This document shows positions 20,463 through 37,428 of a stretch of DNA of 64,000 nucleotides, one piece after another. Source of the stretch: Proales similis (taxonomy: Eukaryota; Rotifera; Eurotatoria; Ploima; Proalidae); assembly GCA_019059635.1 (NCBI GenBank), contig JAGVRJ010000002.1, forward strand, positions 3,410,001 through 3,474,000. The letters are read 5' to 3'. Numbering within the stretch: the first letter of the stretch is position 1; each line of letters opens with the position of its first letter. The translations under genes were made by a program, and so were the position numbers. Below the pieces are notes generated by a model. It had not been told where the DNA came from. It saw only the letters and a list, made by a program, of their open reading frames with translations, and did no database searches.

Positions 20463-23400
20463 TCACGAGTCACAGCAGCAGATTTCGAGCTGCTTTATCC
20501 ACTTGGTTGCTTCATGCGGTGATTGAGCGCACAAAACGTAGAGCCTCTTGGCTGTCTTTAGCTCAAAACAGCATTTGACTTCCTGTGGATCGAGCACGCT
20601 CAAATTGGCGCCGTTTATTAAATTGTTCAATGCTTTCTTTGTACTCGAGTATTGAGCAGAATGCTGATAAGCGCTGGGAAGAGAAAGTCCGGCAGTGACT
20701 GTCTCGACCTCACTCAGATCTATAATTCCTCGGACGATTGAGTCATTTTTTGAATCATAATACCTCAGCTAAACGCTATTAAACGATAAATCGAATAAAA
20801 ATTTTCGTTTTTAGTCCTACCTCGTGTTTGACCGAGTCTAATACGAAATATCGGTACTTCCACTGCTTTAAAAGTGCCCCTTGCTTTTTCAAGTAACCAG
20901 TATACGTCTGGTGTTCCGAATTGTTTGCACCGTTCCAGTTAAGCCGGGGTGGGGCTTCGATTATTAGCTGACTAGAATGCTCGGTCGGATTTTCTCTTGT
21001 AGTTAATCCGTTCAGACCGACGGCTTTTACGAAATTATTATTTGGGATCCCGTAAAGCAATCTCTGGCTAAAATCAACTTACCACATGCGCTTCCAATAT
21101 CATTGTCGAGCTTATTGGCAGTATCGACATTATTGGAAATGTTCGAATTTGGTGTTGTGGAGCTAGATGAGCTAGTCTGAACCGAGTACGAACTAGTATC
21201 TAGCTGAGCCTGATTGTTTGCGTACGATTCGGGCTGATGGTGCTCAAGTGAAGTCCAGACCTCTTGCATTAAATTCAGACCTTGACAGTCATTAACCAGA
21301 TTGTAATCATTCACGCATCTCTCGTGGTAGGCCATTGCGCAAACTCGACATTTCATGCCAGTAAAATTTGTATCCGATTTAAACGAGGCCATACAGTGTG
21401 AGCAATGACTGACACTTGAAAAGAGCGCCACTTCAAACTCGTGAGAGTAGGCCGGCGGTTGGCTAACGGCTGGAAAAGGCGGGGTTGAACATGTTTGCAT
21501 CGATCGTACATACGCCCGAGTAGGATCATAATAGTTGCTCCAGCGGCAGGTGTCTTGACTTTTTCGCATTTCTTGCTTCATTTTCTTTTCGGCCAACTGA
21601 TAAAAGTAGTCCCAAAGATTTTTCCAGTTTACATGAAGCTTTTTTCCAGTTGCTTCACCGCTCTGCATCATTTGACGAAGCAGATCTTTTACTTGATCGG
21701 TTTGTTGCGCGTTCGGATTGTTCTGGTAGAGAGACAGAATTTCTTTAAGCAACTCTTCAAACTGAGACGGATACAATTGTTCTATTTGATCGAACAAGTC
21801 TCGTTTTGCTGGCTCTCCGTTTTCGTCGCCCATCAGATCCAAGCCAATCAAGTCAAGATCATAAATAGGCCCTGTGCTTAGCGATTCTTTCAAATAGAAT
21901 GGCCAAAGTCTTAGATCGTAGATATTCGCTTTTACTCGAACAGAACGGTGGCGTCGCGCTTGATAGGCAAAGTTGTAAAAGCGTGGCGTATGATAGTGAA
22001 CTTTGAGGATGTATTGCCATAAGCAGTTGGTGTCTGCTGGTATTGAACTTGCTGTTGAATAGCTTACGTTTGTGTGCAAATTTGAGCAGTCGGTTAGACG
22101 ATTATAGTCTTCGTCGAAATTCACTAAACCGAAATGAACACGCTCAAGCTCGCTGTCGAATAAGAACGTCTTGAAGCGATTCGATACGTGATGATAAGCG
22201 AGAAACTCGATAAAAAACTCGTTGAACTCAAACGCATTCGGATATTGGTGCCACACTTGATGAACAAGATCCAAAAACTGCAGAAACAAGGGCGCCAGGC
22301 CGGTTTGATCGTTTATCGTTTGGTTGTTCCGTCTGCAAAATCTATGTCCGGTTGAGAGCCATTCTCGTTCGACAAGGACGAAAAATCCCTTAATGGTTCG
22401 ATAATATGGATCCAAAAGGAGTTGGGTTAAGCTACTCAGCTGAGCAGTTACATCCCAGCCATCTTCAATGCTTATCAAAACTGATGCGCCCGAGTCCAGT
22501 TTAGTTGCGATCATGTTGCAAATATTCATAAGACTGCTCAGCTGCTCAAACCACTTGGTCTCGTGCAAAAGCCGATGAAATCCGGCTGAAGAGTTGGATG
22601 AGGTTGTCATGAGACCTGACGGTAAATTATTCTCAGTCTTACGCTTTCCGAGCATATTCAGCGCGTTTTTCTTGTTCAAACGTCCCATCACTCCTGCATT
22701 GCGTTGTAAGCCCGTCCATTTAGTTTCAGGTTGTTGTGATTGTTGAGTTGACTTCAACTCCGGTCCTGCATCAGATGCTGGGGCGCTTGGAACGCAGACT
22801 TTGCAGAGTTTTTTGAAACTCGCTTTGACGTCTTTTACTTCATGAATATTGACTGGCAAAATACTGTAGCGGCTCTCACGCGCATTTTCGAGTCTAAACG
22901 ACTTTGCTTGTGACTTTTCACAAACAATGAACAAGCTCGCACTATTTGACGCTTTGACCAGATTCGAGTAGATAGAGCTTGTAAATGAATCGTTTAGGGG
23001 ATCGAGTTGGCTCGATGCCTCGAAGAGCTCGTTAGCTCGCTTTCTATTCTGAACGCTTGATGAATGAGATGCAATAGTGTTGTAGCGGTTTAGCTGTCCG
23101 TGTTCATTTGAAGGTGAAAAATAAGGCGCATTCGCGCTATTTTGAGACGCATTGCTAGCTCTACTTTTCAGTGTTTTCATTGCCTTTTCTATTCGAGTTG
23201 CGAACGCTCCACGTCTTTGTACCATCGGAGTGCCTGTTTGGCTGTAGATTCTACTTCCTTCCATGCTAAGCATTGTGCTTGCCGTATCATCGCTTGCTAA
23301 TGAGCGGGCCATGCGAATCACTTCAGCAAAGTACTTATCTTGCTCCATCGTGACTCCATTCTCCCCTGAAGTGCTACTGTTCTGTTGACCTTTCATTAAA

Positions 23401-26400
23401 ATACTGATGAAACCTTTACTGTGAAAGCCAGCGCTTCGTAAAAGAACCGAATGACTAGTCCCATGTCGCCAAACAACAATCGGCATGCGACTCTGTCGGT
23501 GATATTTTCCACTCTTACGAATATGCTCATCGGTGGCATTCGCAGGTGCAATGAATAGAGCCGGATAGGAGCGGCACAGCTGATAGTTTGAGTTTAAATG
23601 GCATAAACGAAAATGTTGAGAACCTGCTTCCTGTTGCCCTGGGTGCAATAGACCCAATCGAACGTAATCATCAAACACAATCCAATTTCCTATGAGTTTG
23701 TTGATGAGCTTCGAAATACCTTCGCCAGAATAACTAGGATCCAGGCGTTTATCAAAAGAGCTCAATCTCTGCTCTTGCTCGTCGAACTCTTCCAACGCCT
23801 CTTCTTCGTCGCTTGAATTAATTATCACCGGCTGTTTCCGTTCGATTGTTTGTTCGGGCGCAAATAAACTTTTCATGTTGTACGCAGGCACTTTACGGTT
23901 TGTTTTGGACATGAGGCCAGCTTTGCGCAAAGTGTTCTTGGCAAAGTCACGCAATCCATCAGAACCTTGCTTATCTTTGCTTTTCATGATTTCTTTTGCA
24001 ATGAACTGATTATCCTGGTCGCTAATTAGTAGAAAATCAGACTTTGCAATACGACTAGAAAACAAGGCGAATAGCTCTAGAACGTGGTCCGGATATCGAA
24101 TTTTGAATAAAATGGCGCGAAGATGCTCGACTTGCTCAAGCAAAACTTCATCGTCGAAAAGAATATTTATGAGTTGAAAAGTGCATGATCGTAGCTGAAG
24201 CCCATCGAAGGGAGCTGTAGTGAGATCCACCGTTGCAGGCGATTTATTCAGATTTGAAGTTTTCTTTTCGCGAATCAAGGCGCCGATCGGAAAAGCTCGT
24301 GTTATTACTCGATCGCTCATTAAGGACTCGTCCAGAGATACTCCCCGATAGATCAGGCGATAGTTGGTCAAGTAAATTGCGCCCTCGGCAGGCAGCATCG
24401 ATCCTTGACTGGTATTCTGCTCTTCTCGGCCATCAGGCATTAGAAAACATCGGAGAGGAGAAGGTTCTATTATTTCTTCGCCATTCAGCAAGTACTCTGG
24501 TTGAATGTGCTCGAGCTTAGGCTTCGACCTGAGAGGTATTCGCTTAGATTCGATATAGACGGTATCAAGTAGTTGAATTTGAACGGTTAGCATTTCAATC
24601 AAGTTGTTATGTAACGCTGTCCGCTGTGAATCGTTGAGAAATGCCTCGATGCAAACATGGTCAATAAACTTGCTAATGAACCGAAAAACAGATAAAATCA
24701 GTTCGCTGTTGCCTTGAAGTGCCAGGCTTAAAATACCATGTTCGTCCTCAACCGACTCGTTTCCATTTCCCACTATCGAATCTAAACGACGCCCATAACC
24801 CTCCAGGTCAAACGACTGACTTCTTGGCGTACTATATGGAGAGTCTTTTTCTTTCATCTCTGAAATATCATGACAAGCATGAAGCGGAAGCCTCATGTTG
24901 ACCATCTGGCTTATGTAATGAAGTACATGAGATCTAATAATGCCTTGCTCATTTTGGATAAACGCATTCCGGTCTGCATCGCTCAGGCTCGACTGTTTTT
25001 CGATTTGTTCACCGCAAATCTCCAACGCGGTCTTCTCTACTGGTCTCAAAAATAGGTTGCCATCTGCGTCGGTAAGATTCTGGTTTCTCACAAAGCTGAA
25101 AGAGTCGGCCTCGTCACTGCAAACACTACTCGAATCGACCAATTTCTCTTGCTCGGCTGCAAATTCTTCATTGCTTAGATAAACAGGGCGAATGCTTCGT
25201 TGAACATCAGTGTAGAAGGCCATCTCCCAAAACATCATGTTCGACCAGACGCTATGCTGCTGCAGACGTGTATAAATGCATTGGTCAACTGTTCCATTGT
25301 TAAGCTTCCTGTAAAATGCACTTGTAAGAGGAAGCACAGCGTAGGCGATGCCGTGGTCATCAAGACGAGAATCCCTACTCAACGCTTCATTTAGTAGCTT
25401 GCAAATGTATTCAAACTGCTCGTTGTTCAATATGACTTGATTGCGTTTCACATACCGCTGCAAACAGCTACATAGGTGTAGTCGAGCATCTGGCTCTGTT
25501 AGAGCTCTCAAAGCTGCATTCAATGTGCGCTTAACCTCTTTGAAGTTGTTTTCGAACAAGAACGCCACGCACTGAGAAATAGCTTGTAGTTTTCGGCTAC
25601 TGGAATTAATTGATTGAAGTGAAGTCAGCTGACTCGTTTTCTCACAATGCTCCTCGACCAAGTTGAGAAATCTCTTGTTCAAAGCTGACAATTGACGAAC
25701 AGTTTCAATCGGAGGTCCATAAGGTACAAGGTGTGGTCGGCACAAGTGATTTCGAGGCACTTCATTCACATCGTTTTTGAGAAGCAATGTTGAGCAGTTT
25801 CGCTCAATTGTTTGATTGATTTTGGCCGAGTCAAGCAAAGGAAACGTTTCCAGATGAAGACGTTTGAATGCGTCTGGTGTTGGCAGGCGAATTTTAGAGC
25901 TAGAGCGATTTACTCCAACTGTCAGTCGACCACTGCCCAATGGCTGGCTCGGAAATTCATATTGAAAAAGCTTCTCAGCAATTTGTTCAAGATGTTCGTA
26001 TGTCAGATTTGTTGAACTAGCCTGTTCTGTAGATTGCTCCAGTTCATTTCTTAATTGCGCTTGAATATCGGCGTAAATTTCATCAAACACGTCACAGTGG
26101 CGATATGAAGGCCCTCTCTCTTCTATAAAACGCTGAAATGGCATCGATTCGATTAGCCGCTTCATAAACTCGTTGTTCAGAACGCCGTGGTTACTCAGGA
26201 AACTGGCCTTGTTAAAACATATGACCGGACTGGGGTTTATTCGAAGCACCAGTAAGCAGTATCGGTATCCAGCAAATAGCTGCGCAAACAACCGAACAAA
26301 CACTGCCCGAAGAAGCTTATCGGTCCAGAGAGCTTTAGCTTCAGCTTCGTCACCACTCACTCGTCCATCACTATGTTTCTCGCCAGTGAACTCGACTAGC

Positions 26401-27596
26401 TCATCGGCACGCAGAACTTCAGGTTTCAATAATCCGAATAGCAAATCCAAGCTTGTTTCATACAAATAGTGCGGAAGACCAAAGTCTGCTCGTTGAATGG
26501 CCTCTGAGTCATCTTCAGAGCTGCTAGCGATCAAATCGTCAACTTCTTTTGGAATCATAACATTGGCACCATCCAGATCAACTTTTATACATTCTTGGAG
26601 GCAATCTGCATGCATCTGCTTGATAAGCTGGCGGTATGACGAATGTATTCCGATGATGTATGGAGTAGGTGCGGCCGGGAATTCCAAAAACGAGCCGAAG
26701 CAAGGCAAAACAGGAACGAAAACACCTGTATACTTAAGAGGAAATAGGAGAGATTCAATTGCTTTGCAAGCTTGATATAGTTTCGTGTGTGATCGGGAGA
26801 AGAGCAATATTTTAAAATCAGCCAAAACAGCTAAAACGATCTTGAATACGTTGACAATTCCAAGATCTCTGAACAGCTCAAAAACGCTTATTCCTGTGCA
26901 AGGTACAGTGAGTGACGCTGACGCCTGAACAACGTGCCGATCCTCTGCTCCAAGACTGAATGTGCTACTTAGGGCACTGCCAGGGATGTGAACCCGAACA
27001 CTAAGTAAATTAGCTACAATATTCTCAAGGAGGTCATTTGTTGTATTGAATCGCTTGTCGACATAAACAGCATAAATAAGACTGAGGCAGGACTTAAAAA
27101 GATCCACCAGATCGAGGCGTGAAATGATCACCAGCGATTTTGGAGCGTACAATCTACATGGTTCAATCGGCGAGCTGTCATGATTCTCTAGTGGCTGGTC
27201 TTGCGCCACGAGTGAAGGTTCGAGAAAGGTCAAGCAAGCACAATAGCGCCTTTGTCCCTTAATGTCAGTTAGAACTGACACAAAGTACGTTGGTGCTTCT
27301 TGCTTCTCATAGAAATGCCAACCTCGATGGGGCTGACAAAAAAAGTTGATGTTCTCGTCGAACTCGAGCTCTTCGTCACAGTCAGTGGTGGCTTTTGAAG
27401 GAAATCGTTGCAAGATTTTTGCTTGGCCCTCGTTCACCAAAGCTGCGGTTGCTCTGCATGAACCAGATCCGTTGAGTAAAAGTTGCGCCGTCTCCTGACT
27501 ATCAGGATCGTCTTCATATTCATCGCTGCGCGGTCTGCTGCCATTTTGATTGTAGTCGAAGCCGACCACCGCAAAGTAATCGGCTATTCGGATCAT
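20463..27596 (-). CDS. SBF1/2: SBF/MTMR5-MTMR13 pseudophosphatase (DENN, GRAM, myotubularin, C1, PH)
   Basis: One exon from 27596 down to about 21,083 encodes some 2,170 residues; two short exons supply the PH domain. Domains in order are: uDENN/DENN (start MIRIADYFAVVGFD, then FFCQPHRGWHF, YFVSVLTDI, RYCACLTFLEP), the SBF2 region (HVWSNMMFWEMAF-like SVWSNMMFWEMAFYTDVQR), GRAM (GAIYLTNYRLIYRG), the myotubularin-like domain (RMPIVVWRH, SRYSILPVNIHEVKD, VLISIEDGWDVTAQL), a C1 zinc finger (HCSHCMASFKSDTNFTG and its distal Cys/His), and C-terminal PH (TGYLKKQGALLKQWKYRYF; last exon RLYVLCAQSPHEATKWIKQ). The active-site Cys and Arg of HCSDGWDRT are replaced, as in vertebrate MTMR5/13, so it should be catalytically dead. 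It should bind active myotubularins (MTMR2 type) and act as a Rab GEF through DENN. ATG 27596 is chosen over 27707 because it aligns with the family N-terminus. Confidence 0.94.
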
Positions 27597-30039
27597 CTCG
27601 GCTGTCAAACTAGTACATGACGAACTTGAATGATATCTAGACGAATCAAGCGCAATGCTCAGCACCTGAGGCAATGTGATTAGTTGGGTAAAGCAAAATG
27701 AGCTCAAAGCTTGATTGATGAGGCATGGCTGCCCCTAAGCTCGCTGCCTAGCCAACACAGTCACCCCGAGGGATGCATGCTAAATCGATTATTCACGGCA
27801 AGCAGGCCGGCGCCAATCGTCGGCTAATAATTTGCCTCGTTCGGTCGCTCTCTCGTATATTATTAATTTGCATTATATTCATGAAGACGAGTGGACTCTA
27901 AGACAAAATAAGTATGCGCTGCGAGCTAAAACAGGTGAAGACGGCCTTAGAGTGTATGGAGTGGTGGCTTGTGACTTTATGACATGCATTAATGACCTGG
28001 GCAAAAGGAAAATGAAGGAAAAATTGAAATGAGTCGCAGTCCGCTTGACCGGAAAGGAGCATCGCCTGCCAGTTGCTCTTTAGCTGGCGATTTTCCTGAT
28101 ATGCAAATGTAATAAATGCTAATGCACTCGCTCTCATGCCAAATCTCAAGTTCCGGCGGCAGCCGCAGAAGGAACCATCTGCCCACACGCATCAGCAAGC
28201 ATTCTTATAGACATCATATGATGCCAGCGATTATTGGTGGTTAAAACTCGTACTGCTCTAGTTTCACATACAAGTGCAGCTGTGCAGCATAGCTACAGTT
28301 GGCTTATGGTTTATGCTTGTCAAAAGAAACAAAGATGCTAACAGAGTGAACAGCAGTCAAGTGCTAAATCAAATGTTAGCCCACATGATGTTGAACGCCA
28401 CCAGGCAGGGAGACAAAAAAGCAAATTAGATTTTGAGTCTCAAGTGTGGCTTCGTAAGAGAAAGAGAGCAAGCTTGAGGCATAATTTATCAATTATAGAG
28501 CCTGTGCCGCTTTCTCTCACAGAGATTAAGCAAACAGAGGCCAGTCGGCGGACTTGCTTACTCACCAATAGATTTATTTATTCCGATGCTTATCATTCAT
28601 TTTCATGAAATTTGTTTGGCGTTTACTGGCAGCGGTCATTTGAGAGATGATGAGTGATGAGGTGTGACCTGGTTTCGACCCTTTTCACAGCCGATCAGAG
28701 AAAAAGTTCGTTGGGGAGGTTTATTCGAGTAAAAGCGTTTAGCGTTCGACTCATCCTCTAGCAAATAGGAGCTTCAAATTCGCTCTTTTGAGCAAAACCA
28801 ATTGCACTCTGACTCATCGATTGTTCACTAAATCTGACTGGGAGGTGCTGCTGCTATTGCTGCAAATCTATATCGTTCAGTAAAGCAGATAAATAGTGGG
28901 CATAATTTAATAGGGCTAAACAAGCGAGCAAGATGGATTTTAAGCCGTCTACCATCCGTAAACAATGGGCCAGACCCGGCACCACTCAAAATCTTATCGA
29001 GGGCCTGGAGAAAACAATGCTCGGCAAGTTCCGAACAAGCTTTGATTGCCTCCTATCGCGATCAACTCAACTTGCTTTAAATGAACTCGATCAAAGCATC
29101 ATTTATTGAAGAGGAATGCCCGCTCAAAATAGTCGACAAACGAGCTTTCAAGACGCGGGCTTGCCAAATTGATCGTGTAGCGTCAATACGAAAAAGCTAA
29201 ATGCTAAGAGGCCTTTACCCTGCAAGCGAGGCATCATTATATAAGCTCCCCTCTAGTTTGGCTCTAATTGAAAGCAGATGAGCCTGCTCCAATCCGGCGC
29301 TATATTCTCAAGGCCCCTTGATCGCATTGATATTATACTGTTCTTGACTTGTTTCCTTTACTGAATCATAAGACTTAAGAAAGGTCATCACAAAAAACGT
29401 TAAAAGCTACGAAGCTTTCGAGTCAAATAGGCTCAATCGAATTCAATCTTTTCAACTTAGGCTTAAAATAATGCTCTCTTCGGTGTTTCGGTCCAAATTT
29501 AGCTGTCCGTCTCTCTTATTTAATGCTTACATAAAAATGTTTGCGTTCCTTGTGAGAAATGCGCTCTTTATCGGTAAATAGAATCTGCTTAGGTGTTCTC
29601 AGTGCTCGGTTACTTAATCAATTATAGCGATTATCATTTAAAATGCAAAATAGAAGCTCAAATTAGTCGAATTTGCTTGAAGAAAGCTGAGGCAGGTCGA
29701 GGTCGTCGAGATAAGTGTTTTTGTGTTGTGAAAGCATTTATTTTAGCTGAATAAACGAATTCAATTCAACACTTAAATTTGACGACGAAATTCTTTAGCT
29801 TGCAAAATATGATGGCTATGCAGAAATTATCGACGCTAGCTTTCTTTCTCTCCCCAAGATGGCCTGAGTAAGTATATATATATGCACCACGAGTCGATGG
29901 TAAACTAATTTTGACTGGGGACGAGGTGGGCTCTTGTCTAATACAATGCACTCGGCAGCTAAACAGAGCTCTAATAAAAAATATAATTAGTTAACTATAT
30001 GACGGATAATTTTAGATTTTTAATAGCTGAATAGAAACT
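27597..30039. other. Gene-poor region of 2.4 kb between SBF and methionine synthase
   Basis: The longest stretch without a recognised gene. It must hold the divergent promoters of SBF (-) and methionine synthase (+). From 27,760 to 28,200 it is less AT-rich and open in several frames without family matches. A 58-codon open frame lies at 28933-29109 (separate entry). A (TA)n-like element occurs at about 29,873-29,882. The extra length is out of scale for this compact locus and suggests regulatory DNA or an unrecognised non-coding transcript. Confidence 0.5.
28933..29109 (+). CDS. Possible 58-codon small ORF
   Basis: The ATG follows the purine-rich context GCGAGCAAG. The frame encodes MDFKPSTIRKQWARPGTTQN, continues amphipathically with LIEGLEKTMLGKF, and ends LDQSIIY before TGA. 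Base composition is richer in G+C than the flanking DNA and codon use looks protein-like, but I know of no homologue and there is no neighbouring exon to support it. It could be a small protein, an exon of an unrecognised transcript, or chance. Confidence 0.25.
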   Translation: MDFKPSTIRKQWARPGTTQNLIEGLEKTMLGKFRTSFDCLLSRSTQLALNELDQSIIY

Positions 30040-34801
<4,762 letters not shown>

Positions 34802-34802
34802 A

Positions 34803-36147
34803 CTGATTCGCATGTTTTGATTAAGTTTTAAGCAAATAAATTATTAGACATCTTCAGAGCAAAAAATGTCTAGAATAAACCAAGACAGTTGACCTCGAGA
34901 AAAAAGATCGAGAAGTGGAGAGACAGGTTTTTTTCAAACTAATCAAATTCAGTTTAAACGCGAGAAATGTGTCGGCTTGGCTCCTGTAGCCAAGTTTACC
35001 TTATAGATAGTGATATCTAATATATTCTAGCTTTTATGGCATCAATTGAAATGAATGCAAACATTTGAAATTTAAATTTATTCAAATGTATTTCGAGAAA
35101 AAAAGGGAAACCATGTGCGATGTATTAAGGCCATTGAGGAGAATAGAAGTTTAGTTATTCATTGCGATCAAGAAGAAAGTTAGTGCTCGCAAACGGCCGC
35201 ATTAACTTCGAATTTTATTATTGTTAGTATCAAAACTTCACTGCAACCAGATCAAGATTTGACCTAGCCAAAACGAAAATTAAATATTATTACTCCATAG
35301 TATATAAATGCACGAATCTAATTTCTGTTACAATTTCAAGTTCTTGGCCTCTATCCACCCCCGCGTACACACACACACATACACTTGTAGACTAATGAGC
35401 AAGGTATATATGAACCTAGCGAGGAAAGTCCTGCCAATAATATTATTTTAGCTATTTATATGGCCCCGCTTGATAGTCGGCGGGTTGGTTGAGCAACAAT
35501 GACTTCAATTAAAACATGCATGGCTTCAGCTCATTCATAAAACTGATTCAATACAACTGCTTTAATAGCCAAATCTGACCAACCCGTTTGACTCTGGGCG
35601 TTTCCTCGCCTTATTCTGTTAGAAGGACACCATACATATGAAAATTCATTATTTTTCACACATTTACCAATCAACACAGACACTACTTATTTTTAAAAGT
35701 TTATCTCGCATTGAACCAGGACCTCTTGTATTGATGTGTTGCTTGATTACAAATCGGATTCATGTTTCAAAACTGATTCATAGAAGTGAAGCAAACAAAC
35801 TAATTAAATGAACTGGTGAAAAATGTTAGCAAATTGTTTAGGCTTGCCGGTGTGCACCAACTGGCCCTAAAGGCTATTTCAAGTTTCTTTTCAATTAATC
35901 ACTTGCGGCTTAGCTAGGTTTATTTGCTGAGAAGATTAAAAAGCAATCTGCGTTATTACAAAGCAACTGGCATGCAGAGCTTAGTTTTTGTTTTAACTCT
36001 TTTTCGACCGCGATGCATTGATTTGTTGCGGCTAAAGCCAATCTCTTGATTTCACTCAAGTTATTTTCCCTTACTTTCTCTTTAAATATTCAACGAATTT
36101 ATATGAACCAAGCTTGCATCTAGAATAGAACTGTGACTAAAGAAACC
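34803..36147. other. Intergenic region upstream of the claudin-like gene
   Basis: 1.3 kb, AT-rich, without a convincing open frame. It includes an AATAAA at about 34,834, a TATATAA element at about 35,300, and an (AC)n run at 35367-35378. It may hold the promoter and 5' UTR exons of the next gene. Nothing else is recognised. Confidence 0.5.
35367..35378 (+). repeat. AC microsatellite
   Basis: A run of alternating A and C in an otherwise unremarkable intergenic region. Confidence 0.6.
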
Positions 36148-36834
36148 ATGGTACGAATATCCTTGTTCAAGTTTGGCCTCGTTTTGATGTTCTTCTTCAT
36201 ATTCGCTTCGAATGTGCTCAACTATGTGAGCATAGCTACAAGAAGTTGGGCTGAGGACCAGGAAACAAGCATTTGGTACCCTTGTCGCTATCCAGTCGAA
36301 TTAGCAGGTGTTGCAAATGACATAGCTTACCGTGAACGATGCTTCCAACAGGCTCCACCAGCTCTCATAGCCACAGGAACGGCCTTAAATATTCTGAGCC
36401 TTTTACTTATAATTGTTGCCCAGCTGGCTTTGTTTCTTCCTAAATTTCGGGATAGTTTTGCACTCTACTTTGTAATAGGCGCTGAGCTATTTTCTATTTT
36501 GTCTCCAATACTTAACTCCGTTGGATGGTTTCTCATCTTCGTACCACAATACCAAAGGTTTATAAATAATCAGACACCTGCCGTAGCTCCAGCGGTCAAA
36601 GTTGGATACAGCTTTTGGTTATTGTGTGCCTCATTTTTTATGAGTGTGACAGCCAATCTGATAGGATCTGCCATTTTGGGGTGTACTTGTGTTACCAACC
36701 GAGTAGAACGCGAGAAGCAAAGAGAAAGGAAATTCTCCACTTTCCCTGCTCGCAACGAAGCTTACACAGTTAACAGCAACGAACCTGCTAATGTCACCTA
36801 TTATGCCCAGCAGCCTCAAATTCTACGCCTATAG
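36148..36834 (+). CDS. Claudin/PMP22-like four-transmembrane protein
   Basis: A single exon of 228 residues from the ATG at 36148. Four hydrophobic segments are clear: about residues 5-27 (LFKFGLVLMFFFIFASNVL), 75-98 (NILSLLLIIVAQLALFL), 105-132 (ALYFVIGAELFSILSPIL, then GWFLIF) and 160-180 (SFWLLCASFFMSVTANLIG). The first extracellular loop has a W-x-x-C-x-n-C pattern (SIWYPCRYPVELAG, then RERC) that recalls the claudin-family signature, and the topology matches claudins, PMP22 and related tetraspan junction proteins. The C-terminal cytosolic tail is basic and then Asn/Tyr/Gln-rich. A role in septate-junction or membrane organisation is inferred from fold class only; invertebrate members are too divergent to name. 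The AATAAA is at about 36,993. Confidence 0.6.
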   Translation: MVRISLFKFGLVLMFFFIFASNVLNYVSIATRSWAEDQETSIWYPCRYPVELAGVANDIAYRERCFQQAPPALIATGTALNILSLLLIIVAQLALFLPKFRDSFALYFVIGAELFSILSPILNSVGWFLIFVPQYQRFINNQTPAVAPAVKVGYSFWLLCASFFMSVTANLIGSAILGCTCVTNRVEREKQRERKFSTFPARNEAYTVNSNEPANVTYYAQQPQILRL

Positions 36835-37428
36835 CACGGCGTTTTAATTCTGCTCTGTGCTCTGTTAAGAGACGAGCTTACCCTTTTAAGTTAACCCTTT
36901 CTCAGGCCATCGCTTATAAGTCTCAATGTAAAACACAGTCTAAATCATTGTGCCAATCAATAGGCGTACAACATTCCGATTTTTTTTCTCAATAAAGCGA
37001 CTGTTGTTTGATTCACTTAAATTCTTCTTTTATTTCACCAAAAGAAATATTCATAAAAAATTTGGAGTAAGAAAAGTTATTTCAAACAACAGATTGAGTC
37101 TTTTTTTATCTCTGTCAAATTGACTAATAGAAACCGATCTTAGCATTGGAAAATATATCAAGAGCAGTTAATGAGACTCAATTATGAGATGCACATATGA
37201 CTTCTCATTGTCACATGATCGATCGTCGGAGTGAATTAATTTGCTTATTATGAATCGTGGTCGGACTAAAATTTAGCTCTTCTGCCTCCCTGTAATGCAA
37301 GTCCAAGTGTATTCCAAGATATCGGTTTTACTTCTGCATCAATCAGCCTAAATTCTAAACCTTAGCCAACCTTTTATTTAGACGTACGTAGCGCTTTAAT
37401 ATGCTGTGAAAAACTCTACGTGAACGAA
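36835..37428. other. Intergenic region between the claudin-like and LYST genes
   Basis: Contains an AATAAA (about 36,993) for the claudin-like gene and then AT-rich sequence up to the LYST start. No coding or RNA feature is recognised. Confidence 0.5.

Noticed and set aside
27597-27707. 37-residue N-terminal extension of SBF from the ATG at 27707
   Set aside because: The family start MxRxADYF aligns with the ATG at 27596; the extra residues are Ser-rich and unconserved, so they are read as 5' UTR.
37420-37428. GTG start for LYST and GTG start (36133) for the claudin-like gene
   Set aside because: These are non-ATG codons; each frame has an ATG a few codons later with no loss of conserved sequence.
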